From assembly GCA_934663885.1 (NCBI GenBank), contig CAKUKW010000129.1, positions 1-6,071 of the forward strand: a stretch of 6,071 nucleotides of DNA, given 5' to 3'. Source of the DNA: an uncultured Tidjanibacter sp. (GTDB lineage Bacteria; Bacteroidota; Bacteroidia; Bacteroidales; Rikenellaceae). Shown here in pieces: positions 1-5,592 of this stretch (within the stretch, counting starts at the first letter, position 1; each line of letters opens with the position of its first letter). The translations under genes and the position numbers were made by a program. The notes below the pieces were generated by a model. It did not search any database, was not told the origin of the DNA, and saw only the letters and a list, made by a program, of their open reading frames with translations.

Positions 1-272
1 CATTTATAGAATGCCGAAAGCGAGTTGAACCCCAGTTCGTCGGCCAGCGCTTTCAGGGGGATGTCGTTTTCCGTATCGGACAATATACGTACTGCCTCGT
101 TTATACGGTATTTGTTTATGTAATTACTGAAATTCAGACCGGCATATTCATTAATTATGCGTGAAAGATAGGAGCGGTTCGTCTCCAGAGTCTCCGCCAG
201 CTTTTCTATCGTAAGGTTATTGTACTCCGGAAAATACACCCCGAAAAGAAATAGGCGGCAGGGCAGTATCAT
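1..272 (-). CDS. AraC-family helix-turn-helix regulator, partial (3' end off the left edge), N-terminus short or truncated
   Basis: The reading frame encodes the DNA-binding part of an AraC/XylS-type transcription regulator. Counting from the ATG at 272, residues 20-42 form the first helix-turn-helix (LTIEKLAETLETNRSYLSRI). Residues 47-60 are the linker with the family pattern NFSNYINKYRINEA. Residues 71-90 enter the second helix-turn-helix (IPLKALADELGFNSLSAFYK), where the window ends. Only about 19 residues precede the first HTH. An in-frame TGA at 318-320 limits any upstream extension to about six codons beyond a possible TTG start at 302-300 or so, so there is no room for a cupin, TPR or membrane sensor part. 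It may be a stand-alone HTH protein of the MarA size class, or the 3' remnant of a longer regulator. Its target is unknown; the lipoprotein operon immediately upstream on the same strand is the obvious candidate. The family call is firm; the start and intactness are not. Confidence 0.82.
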   Translation of the reverse strand, partial: MILPCRLFLFGVYFPEYNNLTIEKLAETLETNRSYLSRIINEYAGLNFSNYINKYRINEAVRILSDTENDIPLKALADELGFNSLSAFYK

Positions 273-302
273 CCCCAAACCTATTTCATATAAGCGATTC
301 AA

Positions 303-334
303 AGAGGGCTGTCCGAATCATCGGACAGTCCTCT
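303..334 (-). terminator. Hairpin, probable terminator of the lipoprotein operon
   Basis: Arms 303-316 and 321-334 pair over 14 positions around a 4-nt loop, with one imperfect position (308 against 329). The 8-bp core CTGTCCGA/TCGGACAG is perfect. The hairpin lies 31 bp beyond the stop of the 651-aa lipoprotein gene. On the minus strand only three U's follow the stem, so the U-tract is weak. The imperfect pair is G·U if transcribed on the plus strand and A·C on the minus strand, so the fold is slightly better in the plus direction, but no plus-strand gene ends here. The first in-frame stop upstream of the AraC-type ORF lies in its loop region. Confidence 0.6.
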
Positions 335-364
335 CAACATCCCTAAAATTAACCTATTTTAAAC

Positions 365-2320
365 CTATTTCCAATTGCTTGGAATTTCAGCGTAATCGTC
401 GAGTCCGGTGCAACCGCCGAAACACTGTAAGAAAGACGCCGGAGCTGTGAACTGCGAATATGAACCGCGTTCCCACAGGCGAACCTTATCTGTGCCAACC
501 ATAGCATACGGCGAACTTCCCGTGAGGGCGGTGCAATTGTTGAATGTAAAGTTCAAATTAGTTATTTTGGTCGCATTCTCCCACAGTCCCGAAGGAACCG
601 ATTTCAGCGACGTGCAGTCCTGGAATACCCTGGCCACATTTGTCAGCTCCGTGTTGTAGGCGAAAATTCCCGCCGGAACGGTTTCGAGCGACGTACACGA
701 TTCAAAGACCCCCATTACGTCTTTCAGTTTCGTACAATTCTTAAAGAGGTCTTCGGGAATCTCTCTCAGGTAGGGACATTCGGAGAAACATACTACTATG
801 GAGGTAATATCCTTCTGGGAGTCCAGCAGCCCCGCGGGAATACTCGTAATGCCCATGCCTCTGAACGTACTGGAAAGATCGACCGGACCCGTAAAATGGT
901 CGAGCAGCCCGGCCGGGATCTCCGTTACCGAAATGCAGTTGAAGAAAGCCGCCGAAATATCGGTTGCCCCGGGCGCACCCTTGAACAGGTCTGCAGGTAT
1001 CGACTCGAGTTCCGTATTGTTCATAAAGAGGTAACTGAATTTAGCCACACCTGCGAACGCTTTCTCGTACCCTTCCGGTATGGTCTTGACGGAGGTCCCC
1101 GTGAAGCCATACGTAAAGTCCGTAATGCCGAGGTTACCCCAAGCCACAATGGCAGTAATAAATTGCCGTGAGTTAAACATTGTCGTCGAGTTACCGCACT
1201 GGAACATTGGAGTGTTGCCGTATATCTTCACATTGTAGGCACCGGCCTTTTCATAAGTGTGCTCCATCTGGTTACTCCCGTACTGAGGTATATTCCCCTG
1301 GAAAGCATCGGCGCTGCCGTCGCCCCAGTCTACGTAAAGGTTGACATCACCGCAAGGCGGTATCGCAATCGTTGTATTATCGGCCGGAATGGTATACTCG
1401 AGTATCATAGGGTCGTCGAACTGTTTGACCGTAAGTGTAACGGTCAGGGGGTCGGTACCGGATGTGGTGGATAGTGTCACCGTGGTTTCTTTAGAACTGC
1501 CCGATGTGTTTTTGTCAGCCGTTATAACGAGTTCATCACCTTCGCGGGCAACCGTAAGCCAATCGGCAGATTCTTCTGCCTTCCATTCGCGGTTTGAATT
1601 TATCTTCATCCGCGTAGTGCCTCCGTCCGCGGGAACAATGGCCATTTCAGCGGCGGGTTCTATCCTTGCCGGCGTCCATTTACCGATGGTCACGGTAACG
1701 GTGCCCGAAACAGTATTGTCGCCTGTTCCGGCAGTTACGGTAAGTACTACCGTAAGATCCTCGGCTACCGTATTGGCCGCGGCCGTAAGCGAGATGGTGG
1801 TGCCGCCGACCGCTGCATCCAGCCAACTTGCATTTTCATGCCCAGTCACCTGGACGCCCTCCTTGTTAGAATCAACGGTAACCGTTGCCGTTCCTCCGCG
1901 CTCGTCGAACACGACTTCCTGCGGTTCGAGGGTCATCACCGCCTTTTCGGTACCGTCCTGGGAAACCGTCACATAAGCCGTAACGTCGTCGTCGTTCACC
2001 ACACGGAACATCGTCTTACGTGTATAATCCGAGATAAATTCGCTGGCTGTAACGGTTACTTTGTTACCGCTTGAGGAAACGACGCACCACGCATCGTTCT
2101 GATCCGTCATGAGTTTCCATCCGGCTTCGGTTTCGACATTAAGTTCAAAACTGCCGCCCGTCGGCGTCATTTCCACATAGACCTCGCGGCCTTCTCCCGT
2201 TATTGTAACGCCCTGCTGCGAAGAGGTTATTTTCAAGTCCCTCTTCTCTTCAACCTTATCCTTAGTGCATGAAACCAGCACCATGGGCAGGAGGCATATA
2301 AGGAATAATATTTTTTTCAT
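365..2320 (-). CDS. Multidomain surface lipoprotein: three BACON-like domains, PKD-like segment, BspA/DUF285-like repeats
   Basis: A 651-aa predicted lipoprotein. The signal MKKILFLICLLPMVLVSC has a lipobox ending in Cys18, followed by acidic and basic residues (TKDKVEEKRD), consistent with export to the outer membrane surface. Three BACON-like beta-sandwich modules follow at about 30-123, 129-214 and 218-301. Each has a GG-T/S-x-x-x-V/I-x-V strand, an Ala/Ser-x-W or equivalent tryptophan, and a closing TV(S/K)Q-like strand. Residues 305-370 resemble a PKD-type module (VDWGDGS at 329-335, HTYEKAGAYNVKIYG at 354-368). Residues 390-600 are ~27-residue repeats of the BspA/DUF285 type. The tail, about 601-651, has LWERGSY, FGGCTGLDDY and IPSNWK, an ending I associate with Bacteroides surface proteins of this class. 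No catalytic motif is seen. Adhesion or ligand binding is inferred from these domain types. It is the second gene of the operon, 18 bp after the 441-aa gene. The ATG gives the complete signal peptide. Confidence 0.9.
   Translation of the reverse strand: MKKILFLICLLPMVLVSCTKDKVEEKRDLKITSSQQGVTITGEGREVYVEMTPTGGSFELNVETEAGWKLMTDQNDAWCVVSSSGNKVTVTASEFISDYTRKTMFRVVNDDDVTAYVTVSQDGTEKAVMTLEPQEVVFDERGGTATVTVDSNKEGVQVTGHENASWLDAAVGGTTISLTAAANTVAEDLTVVLTVTAGTGDNTVSGTVTVTIGKWTPARIEPAAEMAIVPADGGTTRMKINSNREWKAEESADWLTVAREGDELVITADKNTSGSSKETTVTLSTTSGTDPLTVTLTVKQFDDPMILEYTIPADNTTIAIPPCGDVNLYVDWGDGSADAFQGNIPQYGSNQMEHTYEKAGAYNVKIYGNTPMFQCGNSTTMFNSRQFITAIVAWGNLGITDFTYGFTGTSVKTIPEGYEKAFAGVAKFSYLFMNNTELESIPADLFKGAPGATDISAAFFNCISVTEIPAGLLDHFTGPVDLSSTFRGMGITSIPAGLLDSQKDITSIVVCFSECPYLREIPEDLFKNCTKLKDVMGVFESCTSLETVPAGIFAYNTELTNVARVFQDCTSLKSVPSGLWENATKITNLNFTFNNCTALTGSSPYAMVGTDKVRLWERGSYSQFTAPASFLQCFGGCTGLDDYAEIPSNWK
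521..1090 (-). repeat. Seven ~27-residue BspA/DUF285-like protein repeats within the 651-aa lipoprotein
   Basis: The phase marker is an (I/V)P-x-(G/D)-(L/I/Y) motif beginning at residues 414, 441, 468, 494, 521, 548 and 575, giving spacings of 27, 27, 26, 27, 27 and 27. Between markers comes a polar stretch and then a VFxxCTSL-like segment. Cysteines fall at 515, 542, 569 and 596, exactly 27 residues apart. The copies have diverged at DNA level (no obvious identical units), so this is an old array rather than a recent tandem expansion. Such repeats are expected to form a solenoid and are known from BspA-type adhesins and Mycoplasma-type DUF285 lipoproteins. Confidence 0.82.
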
Positions 2321-2338
2321 GTCCTGTATTTTATGCTT

Positions 2339-3664
2339 TTATTTATACTTAATGGTACGTGACTCCTGAATGGATATCGAGGGCGCAGGATCGGCGTCTA
2401 CCAGCCGTATACCGGTCCAGTTACCGTTTGCGTCATAATCGTAGCTCACCTTTGTGGAATAATGGTTGTAATCTTCCTGAATGGCGGCAATATCGTAGTT
2501 GGCATTGTACTCGATATTCATCCTGTAACCTATATTTATAAGTTCCAGATACGAAGAGAGCGAATTGGCCAGATTCTGCAGATAGGTCTTTTCCATCATT
2601 TTACCGGCTTCCCCCGGAGCCCACTGGGGACAGTATGTTTTTACGCTCCTCAGATATCCGCTGACCGGATCGATATCATAATGCGATACGAAATCTACGA
2701 CTGTCCCAAGAAGGGCATCCGGATAAGTCATGGTTTTAGGGTAATTATTCTCAAACGTATAGATATTCATTGCAGTGCTTACGGGGCCGCCGTCCTTCTC
2801 ATATTCCAGATAACCGATGCCGTCGTTGCCAATGACATCTATCCGCACTTCGAAATTCACCTCGGGAATAGCCGGATTGTAGGCCTTGACTTTCGCCAGA
2901 TCTTTTATCATGGTGGGCATCCACAGCCTGTATTGGCCGAAAGCCTGGTGCGTCTCCATATATTCGAACAGGCGCAGCGTTTCTATATACTTTCCGTGGG
3001 AGCCGTATTCGAAGTCGAACGAGAATTCGAAGAGGTCGTTCGTACCCTCTATCACCGCGTCGGTCTTACCTTCGATACGTTCGATCCTCCGCTGCGCATC
3101 GTACCTGATACTCATCTCTACCCTCATGTTGGAGACAGGGCTGAAGTAATGGGTGAACTCGAAAGACTCCAGCATACCGCTGCTATTGAACTTAAGGGCT
3201 TCAAGGTGACCTGGGTTGGCTTCCCACACATAGGCGGGATATACATAATAGCTGAGCTCCTCGATCTCTCCCTTCAGGTTCATGCGCTGGAGGGTAGGCC
3301 TCTCATGGATGACCCCGTTTCCTTTCTGGGTGATCCTAACGGTGCTGAGGAATTCGCTGCCCGAATACAATACCACAGAGCTTTCCAGGTCGCCGATCTC
3401 CTCGGTCGGGAGCACGGTAACTTCCAGCGTGCCGTTCACCAGGTCGGGCTCTCCCAGGCTTATCCATGATTCCTTGGAGTAAGCGCTCCACCGATCTATA
3501 TTCTTTGTCGTCACCTTGATCGTTTCGGTGCCGCCTAACCTCGTAAAGTTCAGGTCCGTGGTTTCAACATTCCATTCGCCCGGTTTCTCTTCTACTACCG
3601 GTTCCTTGTTACAGGAAAGTAGGGCGAGCGACAGAATGCCGGCTAAAAAAAGTTTACATTTCAT
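2339..3664 (-). CDS. BACON-domain lipoprotein with YD-repeat-like beta-rich region
   Basis: A 441-aa predicted lipoprotein. The signal MKCKLFLAGILSLALLSC gives lipobox LLSC with Cys18. Residues about 31-115 form one BACON-like domain: LGGTETIKV, a tryptophan at 58, SW at 66-67, LEVTV, and the closing VRITQKG. The remaining ~320 residues are beta-rich with irregular motifs resembling YD/RHS repeats: FNSSGMLESFEF (159-170), IRYDAQRRIERIEGK (186-200), FEYGSHGKYIETLR (218-231), YDIDPVSGYLRSVK (329-342), IEYNANYDIAAIQ (384-396) and YDYDANGNWTGIRL (408-421). This resembles the YD-like lipoproteins of Bacteroidales (DUF4595-type), although I cannot assign a family with certainty. No toxin tip or RHS protease core is present, so a surface structural or binding role is more likely than a polymorphic toxin. 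First gene of the operon. The ATG at 3664 directly precedes the signal peptide. Confidence 0.85.
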   Translation of the reverse strand: MKCKLFLAGILSLALLSCNKEPVVEEKPGEWNVETTDLNFTRLGGTETIKVTTKNIDRWSAYSKESWISLGEPDLVNGTLEVTVLPTEEIGDLESSVVLYSGSEFLSTVRITQKGNGVIHERPTLQRMNLKGEIEELSYYVYPAYVWEANPGHLEALKFNSSGMLESFEFTHYFSPVSNMRVEMSIRYDAQRRIERIEGKTDAVIEGTNDLFEFSFDFEYGSHGKYIETLRLFEYMETHQAFGQYRLWMPTMIKDLAKVKAYNPAIPEVNFEVRIDVIGNDGIGYLEYEKDGGPVSTAMNIYTFENNYPKTMTYPDALLGTVVDFVSHYDIDPVSGYLRSVKTYCPQWAPGEAGKMMEKTYLQNLANSLSSYLELINIGYRMNIEYNANYDIAAIQEDYNHYSTKVSYDYDANGNWTGIRLVDADPAPSISIQESRTIKYK

Positions 3665-4057
3665 ACATTTATTGGTTTAGTGATAGTTATTGATATATTT
3701 CTTCTCTTCCGCGAAATGCCATTTCCGACTGGAATAATATAAATGCCTGATGGGTAAGCTAAATATCAGGAGGCGTATAATTAAAGATAGCCGTCACACA
3801 AATTTAGGCATTAGAAAAAACAATTGTTCATCCAAATAAGGCCTATTTTTTCCTCATTGGTAAATATACGAATCAAGAAAAGAAAATGCTGGAATATTAG
3901 TTATGCTATATATACTTTTACCTTACGAAATATAGCCCGGAAGAATGCCGTGACCATTTTAGGCGGCGCCGGCAACGATACAAAATGAAAGGTTTGACTG
4001 TACGAAATACTAATTCATGAACATGAAATTAAATATTAACCTTTTAACTTTTAAATT
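3665..4057. other. Divergent intergenic region, A/T-rich, no gene
   Basis: This 393-bp region separates the minus-strand lipoprotein operon from the plus-strand lipoprotein gene, and promoters for both must lie here. No ORF with a credible start or protein signature was found on either strand. It contains one exact Bacteroides-type -7 box facing left (3799-3806). It also holds a 9-bp direct repeat TACGAAATA at 3924-3932 and 4001-4009, with a shorter TACGAA at 3867-3872. The bases before the 4058 start are A/T-rich without a Shine-Dalgarno site. For the rightward gene I found no full TAnnTTTG box; TACTTTTA at 3913-3920 is one base off and lacks a -33 partner. Confidence 0.7.
3799..3806 (-). 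promoter_or_regulatory. Bacteroides-type -7 box for the lipoprotein operon
   Basis: Read on the minus strand the bases are TAAATTTG, an exact match to the TAnnTTTG -7 consensus of the primary sigma factor in Bacteroides. It lies 135 bp upstream of the 441-aa gene and would give a 5' leader of about 125-130 nt. No well-spaced -33 TTTG is seen: candidate TTG/TTTG sites leave spacers of 14 or 26 nt instead of about 19-21. The match is therefore suggestive only. Confidence 0.4.
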
Positions 4058-4921
4058 ATGAAAAAATACCTCATCTTATTACCGGTAATCGCGCTGATAA
4101 TGTCGGCCTGTACCGCGGACGGAACCTTACCGAGCACTACCGTGTCTCCGGGATCACTTTCTTTTGGAGCGGATGAAAACATTCCGAAAACACTTATCGT
4201 CACTTCCACGACCACATGGACAGTTGCCGTAGCTGCTGCCGACCAGGGATGGCTGCATGCTTATGTATCGGGAAATGTAATTACCGTTACAGCTAACAAT
4301 TACGATGGCGAAGAGCCGCGTACCGGAACTGTAATCATAACTCCGGCAGAAGGAAACCCCGTAAACGTTACCGTTACACAGAAAGAAAAAGATGCGCTCG
4401 ATATCTCCGGCACATGGAAAGTTACGGGTACGATATGGGACATGAGCCTTAACTTCGTAAATTATACAGGCACCCTCACCATAGCGTATGACGATGCCCT
4501 GGGCGGTTATTATGCTTCACCTCTTCCCGACCGCGTAAGCGGACTGGAGGCACCTGACGGCGGAATGCTCCTGGATGTCAAAGGCCAGAGTGTCTATTTC
4601 AAACAGGGAAAGAAATTGGATAAGGTCTATAACTTCATGGTTTACGACTTCACTTACACTAACTGTATCGTAATGTCGCCTAACGGCACTTTTAAGGAAG
4701 GTCATTGGAATGTTTCATATCCGATAGGTGACTCGGTTAAACTCGAGGTTGGCAACGACGGAAAAACCATTACTTTTCCTGCCACCGTATCTTATGAGGG
4801 AAATGATGTAGCGGCTGCTTTCGGTTTCGGTTTCTATGACGACAGTGGTGCGAGCGGACCTGCTGGCGCACTGCTGGGCGGAGCCGGAGTATTGAAAGAA
4901 ATGGTACTGACCAAACAATAG
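4058..4921 (+). CDS. BACON-domain lipoprotein with unassigned beta-rich C-terminal domain
   Basis: A 287-aa predicted lipoprotein. The signal MKKYLILLPVIALIMSAC has lipobox MSAC with Cys18. A single BACON-like domain spans about residues 27-109: VSPGSLSFGA, the TTTWTVAVAA strand, GWL at 64-66, ITVTANN, and the closing VNVTVTQKEK. The C-terminal ~175 residues begin with SGTWKVTG (117-124), the type of opening seen in small lipocalin-like or beta-barrel lipoproteins of Bacteroidales, and are rich in alternating hydrophobic and Thr/Tyr/Phe strands. A Gly/Ala-rich stretch (FGFGFYDDSGASGPAG, 255-270) precedes the end. No enzyme motif is seen. The gene appears monocistronic: a divergent operon lies on the left and a perfect terminator starts 20 bp past its stop. 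The start is chosen because it gives the intact lipoprotein signal. A ligand-binding or surface role is inferred only. Confidence 0.87.
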   Translation: MKKYLILLPVIALIMSACTADGTLPSTTVSPGSLSFGADENIPKTLIVTSTTTWTVAVAAADQGWLHAYVSGNVITVTANNYDGEEPRTGTVIITPAEGNPVNVTVTQKEKDALDISGTWKVTGTIWDMSLNFVNYTGTLTIAYDDALGGYYASPLPDRVSGLEAPDGGMLLDVKGQSVYFKQGKKLDKVYNFMVYDFTYTNCIVMSPNGTFKEGHWNVSYPIGDSVKLEVGNDGKTITFPATVSYEGNDVAAAFGFGFYDDSGASGPAGALLGGAGVLKEMVLTKQ

Positions 4922-4941
4922 CCGGAAAATACTTTCACGGG

Positions 4942-4971
4942 AACGCCGGGCAAAATGCCCGGCGTTATTTT
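4942..4971 (+). terminator. Intrinsic terminator after the 287-aa lipoprotein gene
   Basis: Perfect 11-bp G/C-rich stem AACGCCGGGCA (4942-4952) and TGCCCGGCGTT (4956-4966) around an AAA loop, followed by ATTTT. It begins 20 bp after the stop codon and is a textbook rho-independent terminator in the direction of the gene. Confidence 0.93.
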
Positions 4972-5061
4972 ACTGCTGATTACCTCTATCGACAGGGAAT
5001 TGAATAACAAGCAACATTTTACATTTATTGACCATTCATTATAGTAAATTATGTAATCAAC

Positions 5062-5075
5062 ACAGGTAAACCTGT
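5062..5075. promoter_or_regulatory. Palindrome ACAGGT-AA-ACCTGT, possible operator
   Basis: A perfect 6-bp inverted repeat with a 2-bp centre lies 60 bp upstream of the -33 box of the promoter at 5135. Its right side, CCTGTC (5071-5076), can also pair with GACAGG (5106-5111). The symmetry suits a dimeric regulator, but no cognate protein is known and chance is possible. Confidence 0.3.
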
Positions 5076-5134
5076 CTGTCGGAGCTATAACACTTTTGTT
5101 TATCGGACAGGAAATAACGAGTATTATTAAGGTG

Positions 5135-5165
5135 TTGTCCTGCTATTAATAAAATATTATATTTG
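5135..5165 (+). promoter_or_regulatory. Bacteroides-type promoter (-33 TTG, -7 TATATTTG)
   Basis: TTG at 5135-5137, a 20-nt spacer, then TATATTTG at 5158-5165, an exact TAnnTTTG. This is the only site in the window where both elements occur with the expected spacing. Transcription should start near 5170. It faces the small ORF at 5187 and, about 420 nt further on, the DUF3575 gene. It is either a promoter with a long leader or the promoter of a separate short transcript. Confidence 0.68.
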
Positions 5166-5186
5166 CAGGTGAGAGGAGAGCATTTT

Positions 5187-5336
5187 ATGAGCGGGAGGAG
5201 TTATTTAACATGGATCTACCACCCCCATACCCATTATGTTTCAGAAGATTATACACAATATAGCCTCTCTGCATGGTTTACATGCAGGGCAGGCTATTTA
5301 TACATGAGGAAGTTCCAAGATTGGTATGGAATTTGA
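5187..5336 (+). CDS. Possible 49-aa small protein or leader peptide
   Basis: The ATG at 5187 opens a 49-codon frame ending in TGA at 5334-5336. It starts about 17 nt after the predicted transcription start. AGGAG (5174-5178) lies 8 nt upstream, an ideal Shine-Dalgarno position that the window's other genes lack. The product starts MSGRSYLTWIYHPHTHYV and is unusually rich in aromatic residues (Tyr about eight times, Trp three times), with no signal peptide, membrane helix or family I recognise. A long hairpin (5260-5297) lies inside the frame, which could mean a leader-peptide or attenuator arrangement, or that the transcript is really a non-coding RNA. No homology can be checked here; a chance ORF is quite possible. 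Confidence 0.25.
   Translation: MSGRSYLTWIYHPHTHYVSEDYTQYSLSAWFTCRAGYLYMRKFQDWYGI
5260..5297 (+). terminator. Long hairpin in the leader, possible attenuator or small-RNA terminator
   Basis: Arms 5260-5275 (ATAGCCTCTCTGCATG) and 5281-5297 (CATGCAGGGCAGGCTAT) pair over 16 positions, with one G·U pair and one bulged base, around a GTTTA loop. A short TTTA follows the stem, a poor U-tract. It lies about 90 nt after the predicted start of the promoter at 5135-5165. It could end a ~130-nt small RNA, or control read-through into the DUF3575 gene. The stem is real as sequence; the role is inferred. Confidence 0.4.
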
Positions 5337-5592
5337 CAGTATGGCTGTTACTCCTGAATTAAGGTAATTGATTAATTATAAGAAAGATTGACAAGAGCAT
5401 TGTTATAGAAGGATAAAACAGATAACCGACCCCAAAAATACACGGTCAAATTTGAACGAATATCATCGTTGATGTATATGTTATGATATCGTTAAGAATG
5501 TTACCCGGGACCCTTTGATGTGTGCATAGAAAGCCGGATAGGATTTATACGGGAAAACGTTTAAAAACCGACCGTGAACAGCGTTGTCATAT
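5337..5592. other. Non-coding stretch before the DUF3575 gene
   Basis: No ORF longer than a few codons, tRNA or strong terminator was recognised. Minor features: AACCGACC occurs at 5424-5431 and 5566-5573, and a TCAAATTTGA palindrome near 5446-5455 contains CAAATTTG, one base off a -7 box and with no -33 partner. The 7-bp inverted pair ATATCAT/ATGATAT lies near 5460-5490. None is convincing alone. The stretch would be 5' untranslated leader if the promoter at 5135-5165 serves the DUF3575 gene. Confidence 0.55.

Noticed and set aside
220..450. Plus-strand ORF (76 codons) across the AraC/operon junction
   Set aside because: Arg/Lys-rich, no recognisable domain; it overlaps the hairpin and two minus-strand genes.
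1341..1976. Plus-strand ORF (211 codons) opposite the 651-aa gene
   Set aside because: Its Ser/Val/Thr-rich translation is the complement of the Thr/Val-rich BACON region on the other strand. No independent signature was seen.
2462..3469. Long plus-strand ORF (335 codons) opposite the 441-aa lipoprotein gene
   Set aside because: It is the antisense of a gene with a clear lipoprotein signal and BACON domain. Its translation shows no domain, signal or plausible start context.
2339..3664. YD-repeat-like motifs as an RHS polymorphic toxin
   Set aside because: No RHS core, no C-terminal toxin domain, no immunity gene next to it, and a lipoprotein signal instead of a secretion-system marker.
3913..3920. 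TACTTTTA as a -7 box for the 287-aa lipoprotein gene
   Set aside because: One base off TAnnTTTG, no TTG at a suitable distance, and about 140 bp from the start codon. Too weak to annotate as a promoter.
3993..4018. TTTGACT followed by TAATTCAT as a promoter just upstream of 4058
   Set aside because: The spacer is only 14 nt and the -7 part matches poorly.
5424..5573. Repeated AACCGACC at 5424-5431 and 5566-5573 as attachment sites or CRISPR-like repeats
   Set aside because: Only 8 bp and two copies; no integrase, array or mobile element is present.
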